Notes: generated by a model from the sequence alone, not told the origin. Shown: positions 10,900-19,788, counted from the stretch's first letter. The stretch is DNA of 64,000 nucleotides from Streptomyces sp. MMBL 11-1 (GCF_028622875.1 NZ_CP117710.1:1-64000); one strand, 5' to 3'. Program-made: numbers and translations.

Positions 10900-11700
10900 T
10901 GCTTGTCACCCCCGCTGACGCGGGCAGAGATCCGCGCTCACCTCCACCACAACCCCGGTGAGCGCCAGGGATCCGTCACTACTATGCCGGACTCGGCCAC
11001 TCTCCACGGGGCACATGGCTACTCACCCGTGCGGCAGACCGGTATCGGGCCGAAACAGGCTCGAACCCACTTGGTACAAGCAGCAGTTGCGCGTCGAGCC
11101 AGCGTGTCCGCGCTGCCGGGGCGAGCGGCGGTACCGTCAGCGCACAGCTGGGCGTCGGCAAAGGCCAGCACCTGATCCTGCCCGGCCGGCGGCAGCGGGA
11201 CCTCGGTGCGGTCGCACGGCGTGTGCAGGGCGGATCACCTCCAACTGCCGTGGAGGCGCGGCGGGATTGCCGACGGTTCAGGCCGGCACGGCCCACCAGG
11301 TAACGGGGCCGCCCATCAGGGCCAAGCCGGTGATCAGCACGGCCCGGTGTGGCCGGCCCCGTCGTACTCCCGGCTGGAAGCCACGACGGGACCGGTGATG
11401 CCCGGCTGCCCCGGGAGCCGGTGAAGGGCGGTCGGTGGTCGACGGTGAAGTCCGCGGGCGTAGCGGAGGAGGGCCGGCAGCGGACCATTGAGTCGGGCGT
11501 GACCGGCTGAAGACCTGTCCCCGGACCGCCGGGCGGGGACGCAACGGCATCCTCTCGTTTCTCCCCTCTGAACTGGGGTGATGTGGGCGGTCGGGAAGGT
11601 ACGCCGGTCCGGGCCGGTGTGGTCGGCGGGTCGCGCCGAGGGGCCGTGCGCTGCCACGATCGGCGGGCGCAGCCGGGGACACCGCCCCGGGCTCGCCGGA
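10900..11700. other. Gene-free spacer with a short family relic
   Basis: About 0.8 kb with no convincing intact gene on either strand. On the minus strand around 11390-11490 two frames give LPALLRYAR and ADFTVDHRPPFTGSRG. These match LPALHDYAPDFTAVHRTALY of the large paralogue family, so a few dozen codons of another copy seem to survive here. The rest shows only shadow reading frames. Confidence 0.35.
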
Positions 11701-11730
11701 ATGTCCCAACGCCCGTACGGAGGAACCCGC

Positions 11731-11994
11731 ATGCCCGCCGACCCGCCCCTCCCGCTCCCGCCCGCCACCGGACCGGCCGCTCCGACCGCTGTGGCCGTGG
11801 GCGCCTCGTCCGGCCGCCTGGGCGCGGCCGAGGCCACCACGGTCATCTCCGCCATCGCCTCGGTGACCGTCCTCGCCGTCCTTCAGCGCCCGGTCCCCGC
11901 CGTGCTGGCCGCCCTCGCCGTGGCCGCGGGGCTGCTGCTCCTGCCCGGCTACGCCCTGCGCCTGCTCACCGCGCTCGCCGGCCCCCGCCCGTGA
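11731..11994 (+). CDS. Small membrane protein (87 aa)
   Basis: The ATG at 11731 is chosen over the ATG at 11701 because CGGAGGAACCCGC sits just before it. The protein has a Pro/Ala-rich N-terminus and then two hydrophobic stretches (VISAIASVTVLAVL and VLAALAVAAGLLLLPGY), so one hairpin or two membrane passes. Its TGA overlaps the GTG of the downstream regulator (GTGA at 11991), so the pair is co-translated. Similar tiny membrane proteins precede regulators on Streptomyces plasmids. No function can be assigned from sequence. Confidence 0.65.
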   Translation: MPADPPLPLPPATGPAAPTAVAVGASSGRLGAAEATTVISAIASVTVLAVLQRPVPAVLAALAVAAGLLLLPGYALRLLTALAGPRP

Positions 11995-12884
11995 CCCGGA
12001 CCGCGCGCCGGGACGAGCCGGAGCCGGAGCCGGCCGAACTCGCCGTCCTGCGCGGCTGGCTGCGCGGGCGCAAGACCGCCGCCGCCGTGACGGCGGCCGC
12101 CGAGGGCCGGCGGGCGACGTATCCGTACCTCGCCGAGCGGGCGAGCGCGGCCGGCACCCGGTACGTGGTGAGCGCCTGCACCCTGCGCCAGGCCCTCGAC
12201 GGACGCCTGCCCACCCTGCGTACGACGGTGGCCTTCGCGCGCGCCACCGGGGCCGACGAAGCGACCGCCCGCCGGCTCTGGGCGGCGGCGGACCGCGCCG
12301 TGAACCCTCCGCGCGCGCGGCCCGCCCCGCACGTCCCGGGGCGCTTCACCACCCGGGCCGGTCTCGCCAACGCCATGAACCGGATCCGCGACACCGCCCC
12401 CGACACCACGCTGCGCACCCTGGCCCGCCTCGCCGGGCCCGGGCTCTCCGCCAGCACCCTCTCCCGCCTCCTGGCCGGTAAGCAGTTCCCCACCGCCGTC
12501 CAGCTCACCGCGTTCGCCGCCGCCTGCCAGGTCGGCGACGAGGCGACCGCCGCGCTCCTGGCCGGACACCGGCGCGTCCTCAACGGCCCCCCGCCGCCGC
12601 CCTTCTACCCGTGTGCCGTCGTCGAGCATGCCGAGGAGCGGCGCCAGCGGGACGAAGCCGCCCGGCCCTGGCTCGCCGAGCCGGAACTCGACTGGTACGA
12701 GCAGCAGCGGCGCGACGAGGAGGAAGCCGCCTTCCGGTACTGGGTCACGGACGCCGAGGCCTTGCTCGACGAGCTCGGCGACGACGCCGAGCAGCACACC
12801 GGCCCCGGCCCCGCGGCCGCGGGCCCCCACGGCGGGCTGGAAGGGCTGCTCTCCGTCCGGTTCCGGGCGGCACCCGGGCCGTGA
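11991..12884 (+). CDS. XRE/HTH-like regulator (297 aa)
   Basis: GTG at 11991 overlaps the preceding stop. The first half carries LRGWLRGRKTAAAVTAAAEGR and a segment resembling a tandem HTH. The middle, about residues 115-190, has NAMNRIRDTAPDTTLRTLAR, then LSASTLSRLLAGKQFPTAVQ and LTAFAAACQVGDEATAALL. This is the helix order of XRE-type DNA-binding domains used by Streptomyces regulators. The C-terminus is charged (EPELDWYEQQRRDEEEAA) without membrane segments. Partner of the upstream membrane protein; perhaps a membrane-tethered signal pair, which is inference. A strong bidirectional hairpin follows. Confidence 0.7.
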   Translation: MTRTARRDEPEPEPAELAVLRGWLRGRKTAAAVTAAAEGRRATYPYLAERASAAGTRYVVSACTLRQALDGRLPTLRTTVAFARATGADEATARRLWAAADRAVNPPRARPAPHVPGRFTTRAGLANAMNRIRDTAPDTTLRTLARLAGPGLSASTLSRLLAGKQFPTAVQLTAFAAACQVGDEATAALLAGHRRVLNGPPPPPFYPCAVVEHAEERRQRDEAARPWLAEPELDWYEQQRRDEEEAAFRYWVTDAEALLDELGDDAEQHTGPGPAAAGPHGGLEGLLSVRFRAAPGP

Positions 12885-13073
12885 CCGCCCGGGACCAGGA
12901 CGGCAACCGGACCGGGCCCCACCGGCGGCCGGGCGAGACCGGCGGCGGCAGCCCGGCCACGGCGGCGGTGCGTGCGCTCCAGCCTCGGCGCCTTCAGGAC
13001 CTGCCGGGTCCACACCCGCCGCACCTGCACCCGGCGCGGCCGGACAGCAGCCCGGCCCCCGGGGCCCCTCCCC

Positions 13074-13119
13074 CTGAGGCACCCCGGCGCCCGAAGGTGC
13101 GGGCGCCGGGGTGCCTCAG
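13074..13119. terminator. Bidirectional hairpin between convergent genes
   Basis: A perfect 20-bp inverted repeat (arm CTGAGGCACCCCGGCGCCCG at 13074-13093, loop AAGGTG, second arm 13100-13119). It lies between the plus-strand regulator ending at 12884 and the minus-strand gene whose stop (13116-13118) falls inside the right arm. There is no clear T-run, as usual in Streptomyces. Confidence 0.85.
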
Positions 13120-13892
13120 GCGGTGCGGGAGTGGAGCTGGATGACGGTGCGCTGGCCGGTCGCGCGTTCACCGAGGCGGTAGATGGGCGAGTTGGAGAGC
13201 TTGTCGACGAACTCCAGCCAGCCCTCCTCGACGAGCTGGCCGCGGACGCGGGAGAACAGGCTCGGTGTCCAGCCCAGCTCGTCCTCCGCCAGCTTGCGAG
13301 CCGTCACACGGACCGCGCCGCTCGGCTCCTTCGGCATGAGCGCGTACAGCTGCAGCACGAGGCGCTGGTTCGGGGTCAGGGCTTGCGAGCGGCGCAGGAT
13401 CTGTCGCGCCAGCGCCTGCGAGTCGTTGGCGGTCATCACGACTGGTTCCCCCTTGCGGGTCCGTGGGCAAGACCTGGAATATCGGGCGGGTTGTAGGCCC
13501 GGATGGCTTTCGCGCTGCTCGGCGGAGGTCCCCTGGCTGGCGAGGTAGGGGGTCACCTTGTAGAACTTCTGGCGGCCGAACTCGTCAGCGAAGAACAGCA
13601 GCCGGCGTTTGACGAGGGTGCGGATGATCCGGCCCAGGGCGTCGCCCGTCATCCCGTTACGCCGGGCGATGTAGGCGGTGGTCTTCATGACGGGCTGGTC
13701 GAATCCGGGAGCCGCGGCTACGAACCACTGCAGGATCCGGAACTCCCGGTCGGTCAGGCCGCCCTGCTTCCTGGGCACGGCGGCGAGGGCTTCGAGGCGG
13801 ACGTTGTCGATGGTGCTGTAGGGGCCGATGTAGCCGAAACGGGTCTGCGGCTCGCCGCGGCCGTCGTGCCGTTGGTGCGCGGAGCGCGGCAT
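13116..13892 (-). CDS. Winged-helix (MarR/replication-initiator-like) protein (258 aa)
   Basis: ATG at 13892 with GGAGAC before it. Two winged-helix modules can be read. Residues about 35-115: LTDREFRILQWFVAAAPGFD, then KTTAYIARRNGMTGDALGRI, then LVKRRLLFFADEFGRQKFYK. Residues about 160-250: LTPNQRLVLQLYALMPKEPS, VTARKLAEDELGWTPSLFSR and GQLVEEGWLEFVDKL. This tandem wing architecture occurs in MarR-like regulators and in actinobacterial plasmid replication proteins. Palindromes at 13940-14017 directly upstream could be its operators or an origin. The assignment as a replication protein is a guess from context; DNA binding is well supported. Confidence 0.65.
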   Translation of the reverse strand: MPRSAHQRHDGRGEPQTRFGYIGPYSTIDNVRLEALAAVPRKQGGLTDREFRILQWFVAAAPGFDQPVMKTTAYIARRNGMTGDALGRIIRTLVKRRLLFFADEFGRQKFYKVTPYLASQGTSAEQRESHPGLQPARYSRSCPRTRKGEPVVMTANDSQALARQILRRSQALTPNQRLVLQLYALMPKEPSGAVRVTARKLAEDELGWTPSLFSRVRGQLVEEGWLEFVDKLSNSPIYRLGERATGQRTVIQLHSRTA

Positions 13893-13939
13893 CGGGAGTC
13901 TCCGAATCCCTCGACATGTCCTATGAGTACAGGCGTCAC

Positions 13940-14115
13940 GATATCCCGTGCCGGATCCGTGAACTGACTGGACATGTACTTCCAGTACATGCATGCCGTT
14001 CCCGCGACCGGGATATCCGGACCGGGGAGTCTGAATGAACCGCTCCGCGAAACGGCATGATGCGGTCCACCGACCGGTACATCCGATCGCCCAACCGGTA
14101 TCGGAACCTGCGAAA
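13940..14115. promoter_or_regulatory. Palindrome-rich region upstream of the winged-helix gene (operator or origin candidate)
   Basis: Two nested inverted repeats. GATATCCCG (13940-13948) pairs with CGGGATATC (14009-14017), and between them lies the perfect palindrome CATGTACT-TCC-AGTACATG (13973-13991). Further right, ACCGGTA recurs (about 14078 and 14096). The stretch is clearly less GC-rich than its surroundings. An autoregulatory operator is the simplest reading; an iteron-type origin is possible. Confidence 0.55.
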
Positions 14116-14606
14116 CACCAGGTCAGACACAGTTCCGGCGTGGCTCTGTCTGTACGTATCCAGGAGCGCGCGCACCACCGGGTCCTACGTTCACAACATT
14201 CCCCGCGGCCATCGGCGCGTCGCCCCGCCCACCCGCACGACCGCCCCCGACGGACCCCTGACGCCGACCCCGGCCACAGCACGTGCAGGACCGCGGCGCC
14301 GCGCGTCCGCCCCGACGGGGAGGAGGCATCCCAGCCGTGCGGCCGGCCACGGCCTCACGGCGGCACCCCCCACCGGCACCGGCCACGCTTCCCTGTCGTC
14401 CCGTCACCGCCCGCACCACCCGCCCCCGGGACCGCTGCCGCCCCCCACGAGCCGCACCTTCGTACGCCGCCGCACGCGCGAAGCGAGCCCAGCCCCCCCC
14501 ACCCCGTACCCCCCGGGCTCAACCACCGCCCAGACGCGCGAGGACGGCACGACGGGCTCTCCGCCGCCCGGCCGGCGACCGGGCCGGGAGCGGGAGCGGG
14601 AGCGGC

Positions 14607-14760
14607 GTCAGCGGCGGTGGCCCAGGGAGGGCAGCCCCGCCGAGGCCGTACGCACGCTCCGGCCCCGGCGGGCAGAACGGCGGGTCAGCGGCGGTGGCCC
14701 AGGGAGGGCAGCCCCGCCGAGGCCGTACGGACGCTCCGGCCCCGGCGGGCGGAACGGCGG
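14607..14760. repeat. 77-bp direct tandem repeat, two copies
   Basis: Unit 14607-14683 is repeated at 14684-14760 with two substitutions. The array ends four bases before the TGA (14765-14767) of the adjacent minus-strand gene, so it lies immediately downstream of that gene. The flanks (about 14120-14600) show no gene that I can support. Confidence 0.85.
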
Positions 14761-14764
14761 GCCT

Positions 14765-15181
14765 TCAGGATCTGCCGGGCCCTCCCCGCCACACCTGCGC
14801 CTGCCCGGTACGGCCGGCCGCGCGGTGCACCGCGGCGACATGCAGGGCCGCGGCCCGGGCCCGGCCGGCCAGCAGCTCGGCCACCGGGGACAGCGGACCC
14901 TCGACCCGCAGAGCACCCGGCGCTCCCCGCAGACACAGCACCAGAAACGAACCGGCGGCGTCGAGTTCACGTACGTACACCCGGGCCCGGGACGCGCCCA
15001 CAGCGATCCGGGCGATCCCCTCCAGCTCCGGCCACGTACACGGCAGCACGACGTCCTCCAACACCACAAACGGCCCCGGCCGCCACGACGCCGCCCACAG
15101 CCCCCGGCCGGCCTCGCGCCCTACCCGCACACCGATCACCGGCCACACCTCACCCGCCAGCGCCGGATGCCCGATCTCCAC
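14765..15181 (-). CDS. Hypothetical protein (138 aa) with a degraded homologue at 30840-31165
   Basis: GTG at 15181, preceded by GGGGGGAG. Beta-rich start VEIGHPALAGEVWPVIGVRV, then GPFVVLEDVVLPCTWPELEG, ARIAVGASRARVYVRELDAA and FLVLCLRGAPGALRVEG, ending in an Arg/Gly-rich tail. Soluble, with no known motif. Support for coding comes from its relative at 30840-31165, where PVIGVR, LVVVAGPRTVFQEVLLPCP and related phrases recur in broken frames. The gene therefore belongs to a repeated family on this replicon. Function unknown. The 77-bp tandem repeat follows its stop. Confidence 0.5.
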   Translation of the reverse strand: MEIGHPALAGEVWPVIGVRVGREAGRGLWAASWRPGPFVVLEDVVLPCTWPELEGIARIAVGASRARVYVRELDAAGSFLVLCLRGAPGALRVEGPLSPVAELLAGRARAAALHVAAVHRAAGRTGQAQVWRGGPGRS

Positions 15182-15505
15182 GCCCACCACTCCCCCCGCC
15201 CACCTCGCCACCGACCCGCAGTATCCGCCGCCGGCCACCAACCCACCCCGCGAACGGCCAACACCCCCGGCCCGCGGGCCGTGATGCCGGACCCGCAACA
15301 CCCCACCGGCACCCGGCCCCACGAAACCGGCCGTCAGACGCCGACGGCGGACGTCGACCGGACACAGCGCGACGGGCGACGCGGGTCACGGCGGCCGGCA
15401 CCACGCCGAGCCCGGAGCGGACCGGGCGGACCGGGCGGACCGGGGCGGACAACGGCGGACAGCGACGCGGCGGGGTGGACAGCAACTCGGCGGGGGTGTT
15501 CAACC

Positions 15506-15543
15506 GTGTTCGGCGGAGTTCACCGAACACCACCGAACACCCG
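15506..15543. repeat. CCGAACACC motif cluster
   Basis: GTGTTCGGCGG is followed by two direct copies of CCGAACACC, giving an inverted and direct arrangement. The same nonamer recurs four times at 35371-35410 and more loosely elsewhere in spacers. Confidence 0.6.
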
Positions 15544-15559
15544 GGGCTCACGGCTTCCC

Positions 15560-15905
15560 GCGCAGGTCACACGAGGGACACCACAGTGCGCGCCGTGAGG
15601 TGCGGCCAGCACGCGGCCCTCCGGGGCACAGCCCAGCGCGCGGTGCAACCACCGAGCGGACGGAGGGCCGGCGGCCCCCCGCGCGGCGGCGAGCCCGTCC
15701 AGGCGCAACCCGGCGAGGGCCCGGCCGCGCCGCCGGCGCCGAGCAGGGAGCGGACGGTGCCGGTGCGGGCGCGGCGCTCGGCGGTGGGCAGCCGGGCGGG
15801 CGAGGGCGGTGCCGGAGTCGCCGAGGCGGCGGTGGATCCCGATCCTGTAGCGGGCGATCCCGCCCCACGCCCACCAGATCGTCCTCCACCACCGGCCTGT
15901 TCGAG
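15560..15905 (-). pseudogene. Possible frameshifted small gene
   Basis: Joining frames on the minus strand gives WWAWGGIARYRIGIHRRLGD, TALARLPTAERRARTGTVR and a C-terminal LWCPSCDLRGKP. This looks like a short Arg-rich protein with a terminal CPSC. No start codon stands out, and no single frame carries the whole text. Weak support, listed so that the stretch is not read as empty. Confidence 0.25.
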
Positions 15906-16037
15906 CCCCACTACCGCCGCATGACCCCCGCCCAGCGCGGAGCCCGGCGGGCCCGGGACCGTAACCGTCCAGCCGGCTCAGCGTTGAGGAGGCGGAGTCC
16001 TCAACCCCCTTCTCGCCGCTGCCTGCTGGAGTTGCCC

Positions 16038-16562
16038 GTGCCGGTCCACACGGCCCCACCCGCGACCGACCCCGCCCCCGCCCCCGCCGAGGGGCGCGGC
16101 CCGGTCGAACAAGCCGTCGTGGCCGACGCGCTCGCCGCGGCCGGGCCCGAGACCCTGGTGCGCACCGACATCCCCCAACCCGACGGCAGGGTACGCCTGT
16201 ACGCGTCCTGGACCGACCGCAGCGGGCCCCTGGCCGACCGCATCGACCGCCTGGCGCTCGCGCGCGGCCTGGACGCCTGGTCCTGGGTCGAGATCCTCAC
16301 CCACCACCAGCACACCACCCACCGCGGCCGGATCGAGGTACGCACCCACCCGCTCCGGCAGGTCCTCGCCGACGTCGAACGCGGCCACCACGGCAACGAG
16401 GAACACCGGGCGAACTTCGCCCGACTGCTGGCCGACAACGCCGAACAGGCCGGCCGGCCACCGCTGCCCGCGCCCGGCCTCCCCGCATGGCCCGGCATCG
16501 GCCCCCGCCACCGGCAGCGGACATCCGCCCCCGCCACCCAACCGCACCGACCCGGCCCCTGA
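16038..16562 (+). CDS. Hypothetical protein (174 aa)
   Basis: GTG at 16038 lies behind CTGGAGTTGCCC; an ATG at 15921 in the same frame is possible but gives an Arg/Pro-rich extension without good coding character. After a Pro/Ala-rich start come VEQAVVADALAAAGPETLVR, TDIPQPDGRVRLYASWTD, then a His-rich segment EILTHHQHTTHRGRIEVRTH and ERGHHGNEEHRANFARLL. Soluble, mixed alpha/beta, no known motif. It precedes a small frameshifted gene and the Uma2 gene on the same strand, so it may be first in a short operon. Confidence 0.55.
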   Translation: MPVHTAPPATDPAPAPAEGRGPVEQAVVADALAAAGPETLVRTDIPQPDGRVRLYASWTDRSGPLADRIDRLALARGLDAWSWVEILTHHQHTTHRGRIEVRTHPLRQVLADVERGHHGNEEHRANFARLLADNAEQAGRPPLPAPGLPAWPGIGPRHRQRTSAPATQPHRPGP

Positions 16563-16575
16563 GAGGACCCCCACA

Positions 16576-16829
16576 GTGCCCACGAAAATCGGCAGCAGCT
16601 CCGGCTTCCGACGCCCTGCTCACCGAGCTAGTCGGCCCCACCGGCCGTCGTTGCCAGCCTCGACACCTACCCGACCCGCTGGGCGGGATGCCACACCGGT
16701 AGTCCCGGCCGCCGCCCCGGTGGCAGGTTCGGACCATCGCCCGCAGGGGCTCACCACATCGGTCTGTACCGCAGTACCGTGATGCGCCACACCTCTGTCT
16801 CGCACGTGGATGGAAGCAGGATGTCATGA
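16576..16829 (+). pseudogene. Small frameshifted gene overlapping the Uma2 start
   Basis: GTG at 16576 behind GAGAGGACCCCCACA gives VPTKIGSSS. Sense then continues in other frames as SDALLTELVGPTG and VASLDTYPTRWAGCHTGSPG through AHHIGLYRSTVMRHTS and HVDGSRMS, ending at a TGA (16827-16829). That stop overlaps the ATG of the Uma2 gene. The phrase TRWAGC followed by a Gly/Pro-rich tract and LYR looks like a short conserved actinobacterial protein, but I cannot name it. Two single-base indels would restore one frame of about 84 residues. Confidence 0.45.
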
Positions 16830-17383
16830 CCAGCGCACCGGACTACAGCCACGGCATCAACGCCGAGCGCGCCCTGAAGTTCGCCGTGCAGCGGATCCGT
16901 GGGGATCGCGTCCAGATCATCGAGGGGATCATCGAACCGGTGTCACCGACGTGGGACCACGAGCGCGCCGCGAAGCTCGTACGCCGTCAGATCGAGAACC
17001 GGGTGGACGAGCTCGGCTGCGTCGAAGGGTCCGGGAATCTGGATCTGCCCGGCTCGTCGAACTGGTACATCCCCGATATCGCTGTCGTGCCGGAGGAACT
17101 GGCGAAGGGAGGCAGCGCGCTTCTCCCCGACCAGACACTGCTGATCGTGGAAGTGACGTCCGAGTCGAACGCGGAGACGGACCGGATCGTCAAGCGGCGC
17201 AGGTACGCCGAGTACGGCGCGCCGCTGTACCTGCTCGTCGACCGCATCGACCACAGCGTGACGCTGTTCTCGGAACCGGGAAAGCTGGGATACACCCGCG
17301 TGGACGGACCCTACCCGTTCGGGACGGTCGTCCGTCTTCCGGCACCGTTCGAACTCGACATCGACACGAGCGCGCTCACCTGA
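16826..17383 (+). CDS. Uma2 family (DUF820) putative restriction endonuclease (185 aa)
   Basis: PD-(D/E)xK-fold protein of the Uma2 group, at its usual length. Seen in order: VQIIEGIIEPVSPTWDHERA (N-terminal helix and strand), SSNWYIPDIAVVPEE with the catalytic Asp after Pro, LLIVEVTSESNAETDRIVK with the Glu-x-Thr strand, then KRRRYAEYGAPLYLLVD. These match the D...E...K layout of Uma2. ATG overlaps the stop of the short gene before it. Uma2 genes are abundant on Streptomyces chromosomes and plasmids. The biological substrate is unknown; a nuclease role is inferred from the fold. Confidence 0.9.
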   Translation: MTSAPDYSHGINAERALKFAVQRIRGDRVQIIEGIIEPVSPTWDHERAAKLVRRQIENRVDELGCVEGSGNLDLPGSSNWYIPDIAVVPEELAKGGSALLPDQTLLIVEVTSESNAETDRIVKRRRYAEYGAPLYLLVDRIDHSVTLFSEPGKLGYTRVDGPYPFGTVVRLPAPFELDIDTSALT

Positions 17384-18045
17384 CCCGGCAACGTCAGCGC
17401 CACGACGGGGATCAAAGGCGCGTGACAGCCCAGCGGCCGGCGCTGGCCGGTTCCGTCGACGGAAAGGGAAAGGCGAGGGTGACGGCGCAGCGGTCCCACG
17501 AGACCACGGCAGGACCCAGGGCCGCGCCCCGCGGGCAGCGAGCGGGCCGGGGCAAGGCGGCGGCGCTGGCGCGGAGGTCGAGCCGGGGCACGGCGAGCCA
17601 GCGAGGACGACGGACGGCGGCGGGGTAGACAGCGCATCGCGCGGCGGCGCGGCAGACGGCCGCCGCCGCGGACCGAGATGCAGCGGACGGCCGCGAACGG
17701 TGTCCACACCGTGCACTTCGGGTCGAAGGACGCCCGGAACGGTTGGGCTGTGAGCGTGCTGATGCTCCTGGTGCTCGTGAACAGCCAGCGCACACGGGCC
17801 AGCGAGGATCAGAGGGCCAGCGGCGGTCACCCGCCTTCCCCCGGCCTGCAGCAGCGCACTCCCACGGACCCGAAGACAGGCGACCAGCACCCGCCCGGCC
17901 AGCACCACGCCTCAGGCCCGCACCGAACGACGGGCCACGGACAGCGACGGCGGGCGGCGGGGCGCCGGCGCGGGGGTCGAAGCGGGGTGCAGCGGACGGT
18001 GGGATCATCATGCGAGACGACACCTCAGCACCCCAGGAGACTTCA
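17384..18045. other. Gene-free spacer
   Basis: About 660 bp after the Uma2 gene. Long overlapping frames exist on both strands, but none has a ribosome site plus protein-like composition. No repeat or RNA gene seen. Confidence 0.5.
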
Positions 18046-18291
18046 GTGGATCAGGAACAGTGCTGGCGGCGGGTGCTGCTCTGGCAGCGCAGGTTCCTGC
18101 TCGCGGCCTTCGCCGTCGGCGTCGCGGGCGGCGCGGTCGCGGCACGTTCCGGTGACGGGCTCCCGGCCGGGCAACTCGCCGCAGTCGCCGTCATCGCCTC
18201 GGCCGGCCTGGTCTGGAACGCCCGTCACCTTCGGCGGCAACACAGGGCCTCCCGGACTCCCGTCGACACACCCTCGGGCGAAGCGACATAA
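18046..18291 (+). CDS. Small two-helix membrane protein (81 aa)
   Basis: GTG at 18046 is preferred because CCCAGGAGACTTCA precedes it; an in-frame ATG at 18010 would add 12 residues. The sequence has a charged start (DQEQCWRRVLLWQRR), a first hydrophobic helix (FLLAAFAVGVAGGAVAA), a second (LAAVAVIASAGLVW) and a basic tail NARHLRRQHRASR. Probably an integral membrane protein with a cytoplasmic basic tail. Function unknown. Confidence 0.6.
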   Translation: MDQEQCWRRVLLWQRRFLLAAFAVGVAGGAVAARSGDGLPAGQLAAVAVIASAGLVWNARHLRRQHRASRTPVDTPSGEAT

Positions 18292-18559
18292 CTGCGACAT
18301 TCCACCTGTACGACCTGCTGAAGCCCTTGAGCACCAGCGACCGCGCAGCCGCGCGGGATGGCTGACGGCGATGCTGGGCGAGGGCGAGCTGTCGCCCTCG
18401 GACCGCACCGCCGCCGAGGCGATCACGGCGGGAAGCACGCTGTCGTACGGGCGGCACGCCAGCGGTGCCTCCCTGGCCGCCGGGGCTAACGGCACGACGA
18501 GCAACGGGCGACGAGCAGCGGCTCGGCCAACGGACCCCCCGGCACCAGATGAACACGCA

Positions 18560-18925
18560 TTACCCTCGGTGCAGGTCATGCGGGGGACACCACGCGCGCT
18601 GTGCAACCGCCCGAGCCTGGCCGCCGAGCGGGATGGCTGCGAGCTGCTCCCAGGTGATCGTCTTGGAGGTGCTGTCCGCGGTGACATCGACCAGCTGCAC
18701 CTCGGTGACATGCAGGGGCGCGTGGCTGGGGCGAACCCGGCGCAGGATGCGCTGGGCATCGTCGGAGGACGCCTCCCCGCGCGCGTACGAGATAGTGAGG
18801 TGCTGGAGGCCCCATGGGTAGCGCACCGCGTCGTCGCCGCGGACCGTGCGGATGGCCTCACGGGCGGCGCGGTGGAGGGCAGCAAGCTGGTCGTCCGGGT
18901 GGAGGTCCGCGATCACCCCTGTGGA
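18560..18925 (-). pseudogene. Truncated 2H phosphoesterase (2'-5' RNA ligase-like) relic
   Basis: C-terminal half of a protein like the intact one at 19060-19710. It retains GVIADLHPDDQLAALHRAAR, the second H-x-T motif in LQHLTISYARGE, and [20 protein letters not shown] followed by TITWEQLAAIPLGG. The first half, with the other H-x-T motif, is missing, and upstream sequence in this frame is not protein-like. Without both histidine motifs the 2H active site cannot form, so this is most likely a non-functional duplicate. Confidence 0.65.
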
Positions 18926-19059
18926 AGTCGCGGCACAGGGCGTGTCCCCCGCAGGTCGTGTCACTTTCCGCGTGGCCGACCGAGCGGTGTCTGTCGTATT
19001 GGATGCCGCGCCCCGGTGTCGCATTCGAGCACTCCAAGCTCTTCCCGATGTGTCCGGCA

Positions 19060-19710
19060 TCACATCTCGGAGCCGAGCGGGATCGGAGGGGCAATGGGCT
19101 CCCAAGTGATCGTCTTCTTCTCTGAGCTGGCCGTGACGTCGACCAGCTCGATGGAGTCCACGCGGAGCGGGGCGTGGCTTGGCCGGACGCGGCGCACGCG
19201 TCGATGAATCTGGTGGAAGTGATCCAAGGACACCTCGGCCGTGGCGTACGACTCAGTCAGGTGGAGCACTCCGGACTCGTACGTCGTCGCGTCGGCCCCG
19301 TAAACGAGCTCGAAGGCCCGGGTGGCGGCGGTGCGCAGAGCGTTCAGCGGCTCGTCCGGCCCAAGGTCAAAAAGAATCCCGGTGGGGTACGCCAGAGGAC
19401 TTCCAGCGGTGATGGTGAACGGGGCGATGGAGTGCATCTGCTTGGACAACTCGGCAGCGAGGGCCTCGCGTTCAGCTTCCGGGACATCGCGGGCATGTCG
19501 TGAACTCAGCTGGTACAGCGTGATGTGGAACCACTCGTCGCCGACGTGGGTCAGGGGGTCGTCCTTCGTCGCGTTGCGGACGCCGCGAATGAGCTCGGCG
19601 AGCTCCGGATTTTGGCCGAGATCGACGGTGACGTAGGCGTGGAGCAAGGACGGCGTACGTCCGGCTTCCCACAAGTCTTTGCCCTGCTGAAACGTGAACG
19701 GCTTCATCAT
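19060..19710 (-). CDS. 2H phosphoesterase superfamily protein (2'-5' RNA ligase-like, 216 aa)
   Basis: ATG-ATG at 19710 starts [17 protein letters not shown]. Two H-x-T/S motifs define the 2H superfamily (2'-5' RNA ligase ThpR, cyclic phosphodiesterases). The first is in [15 protein letters not shown] near residue 75 and the second in [15 protein letters not shown] near residue 165, separated by the expected 90 residues. Flanking text includes [18 protein letters not shown] and [20 protein letters not shown]. Likely hydrolyses or ligates 2'-phosphate RNA or nucleotide bonds, but the true substrate is unknown. A truncated paralogue lies directly downstream, and a TPR regulator relic upstream. 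Confidence 0.8.
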   Translation of the reverse strand: MMKPFTFQQGKDLWEAGRTPSLLHAYVTVDLGQNPELAELIRGVRNATKDDPLTHVGDEWFHITLYQLSSRHARDVPEAEREALAAELSKQMHSIAPFTITAGSPLAYPTGILFDLGPDEPLNALRTAATRAFELVYGADATTYESGVLHLTESYATAEVSLDHFHQIHRRVRRVRPSHAPLRVDSIELVDVTASSEKKTITWEPIAPPIPLGSEM

Positions 19711-19788
19711 GAGCCACCGTACCGACGCGACCTCCAAGTCCGGTGGCAAAATGCCGGGTTGTCATCTCCATAACGCTCGGAGACAGGC

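Noticed and set aside
11060..11085. GGGTTCGAGCC (minus strand) resembling a tRNA T-arm
   Set aside because: The T stem does not close and no acceptor or anticodon arm can be drawn.
14607..14760. CRISPR-like tandem repeat
   Set aside because: Only two adjacent 77-bp units without spacers, and no cas genes.
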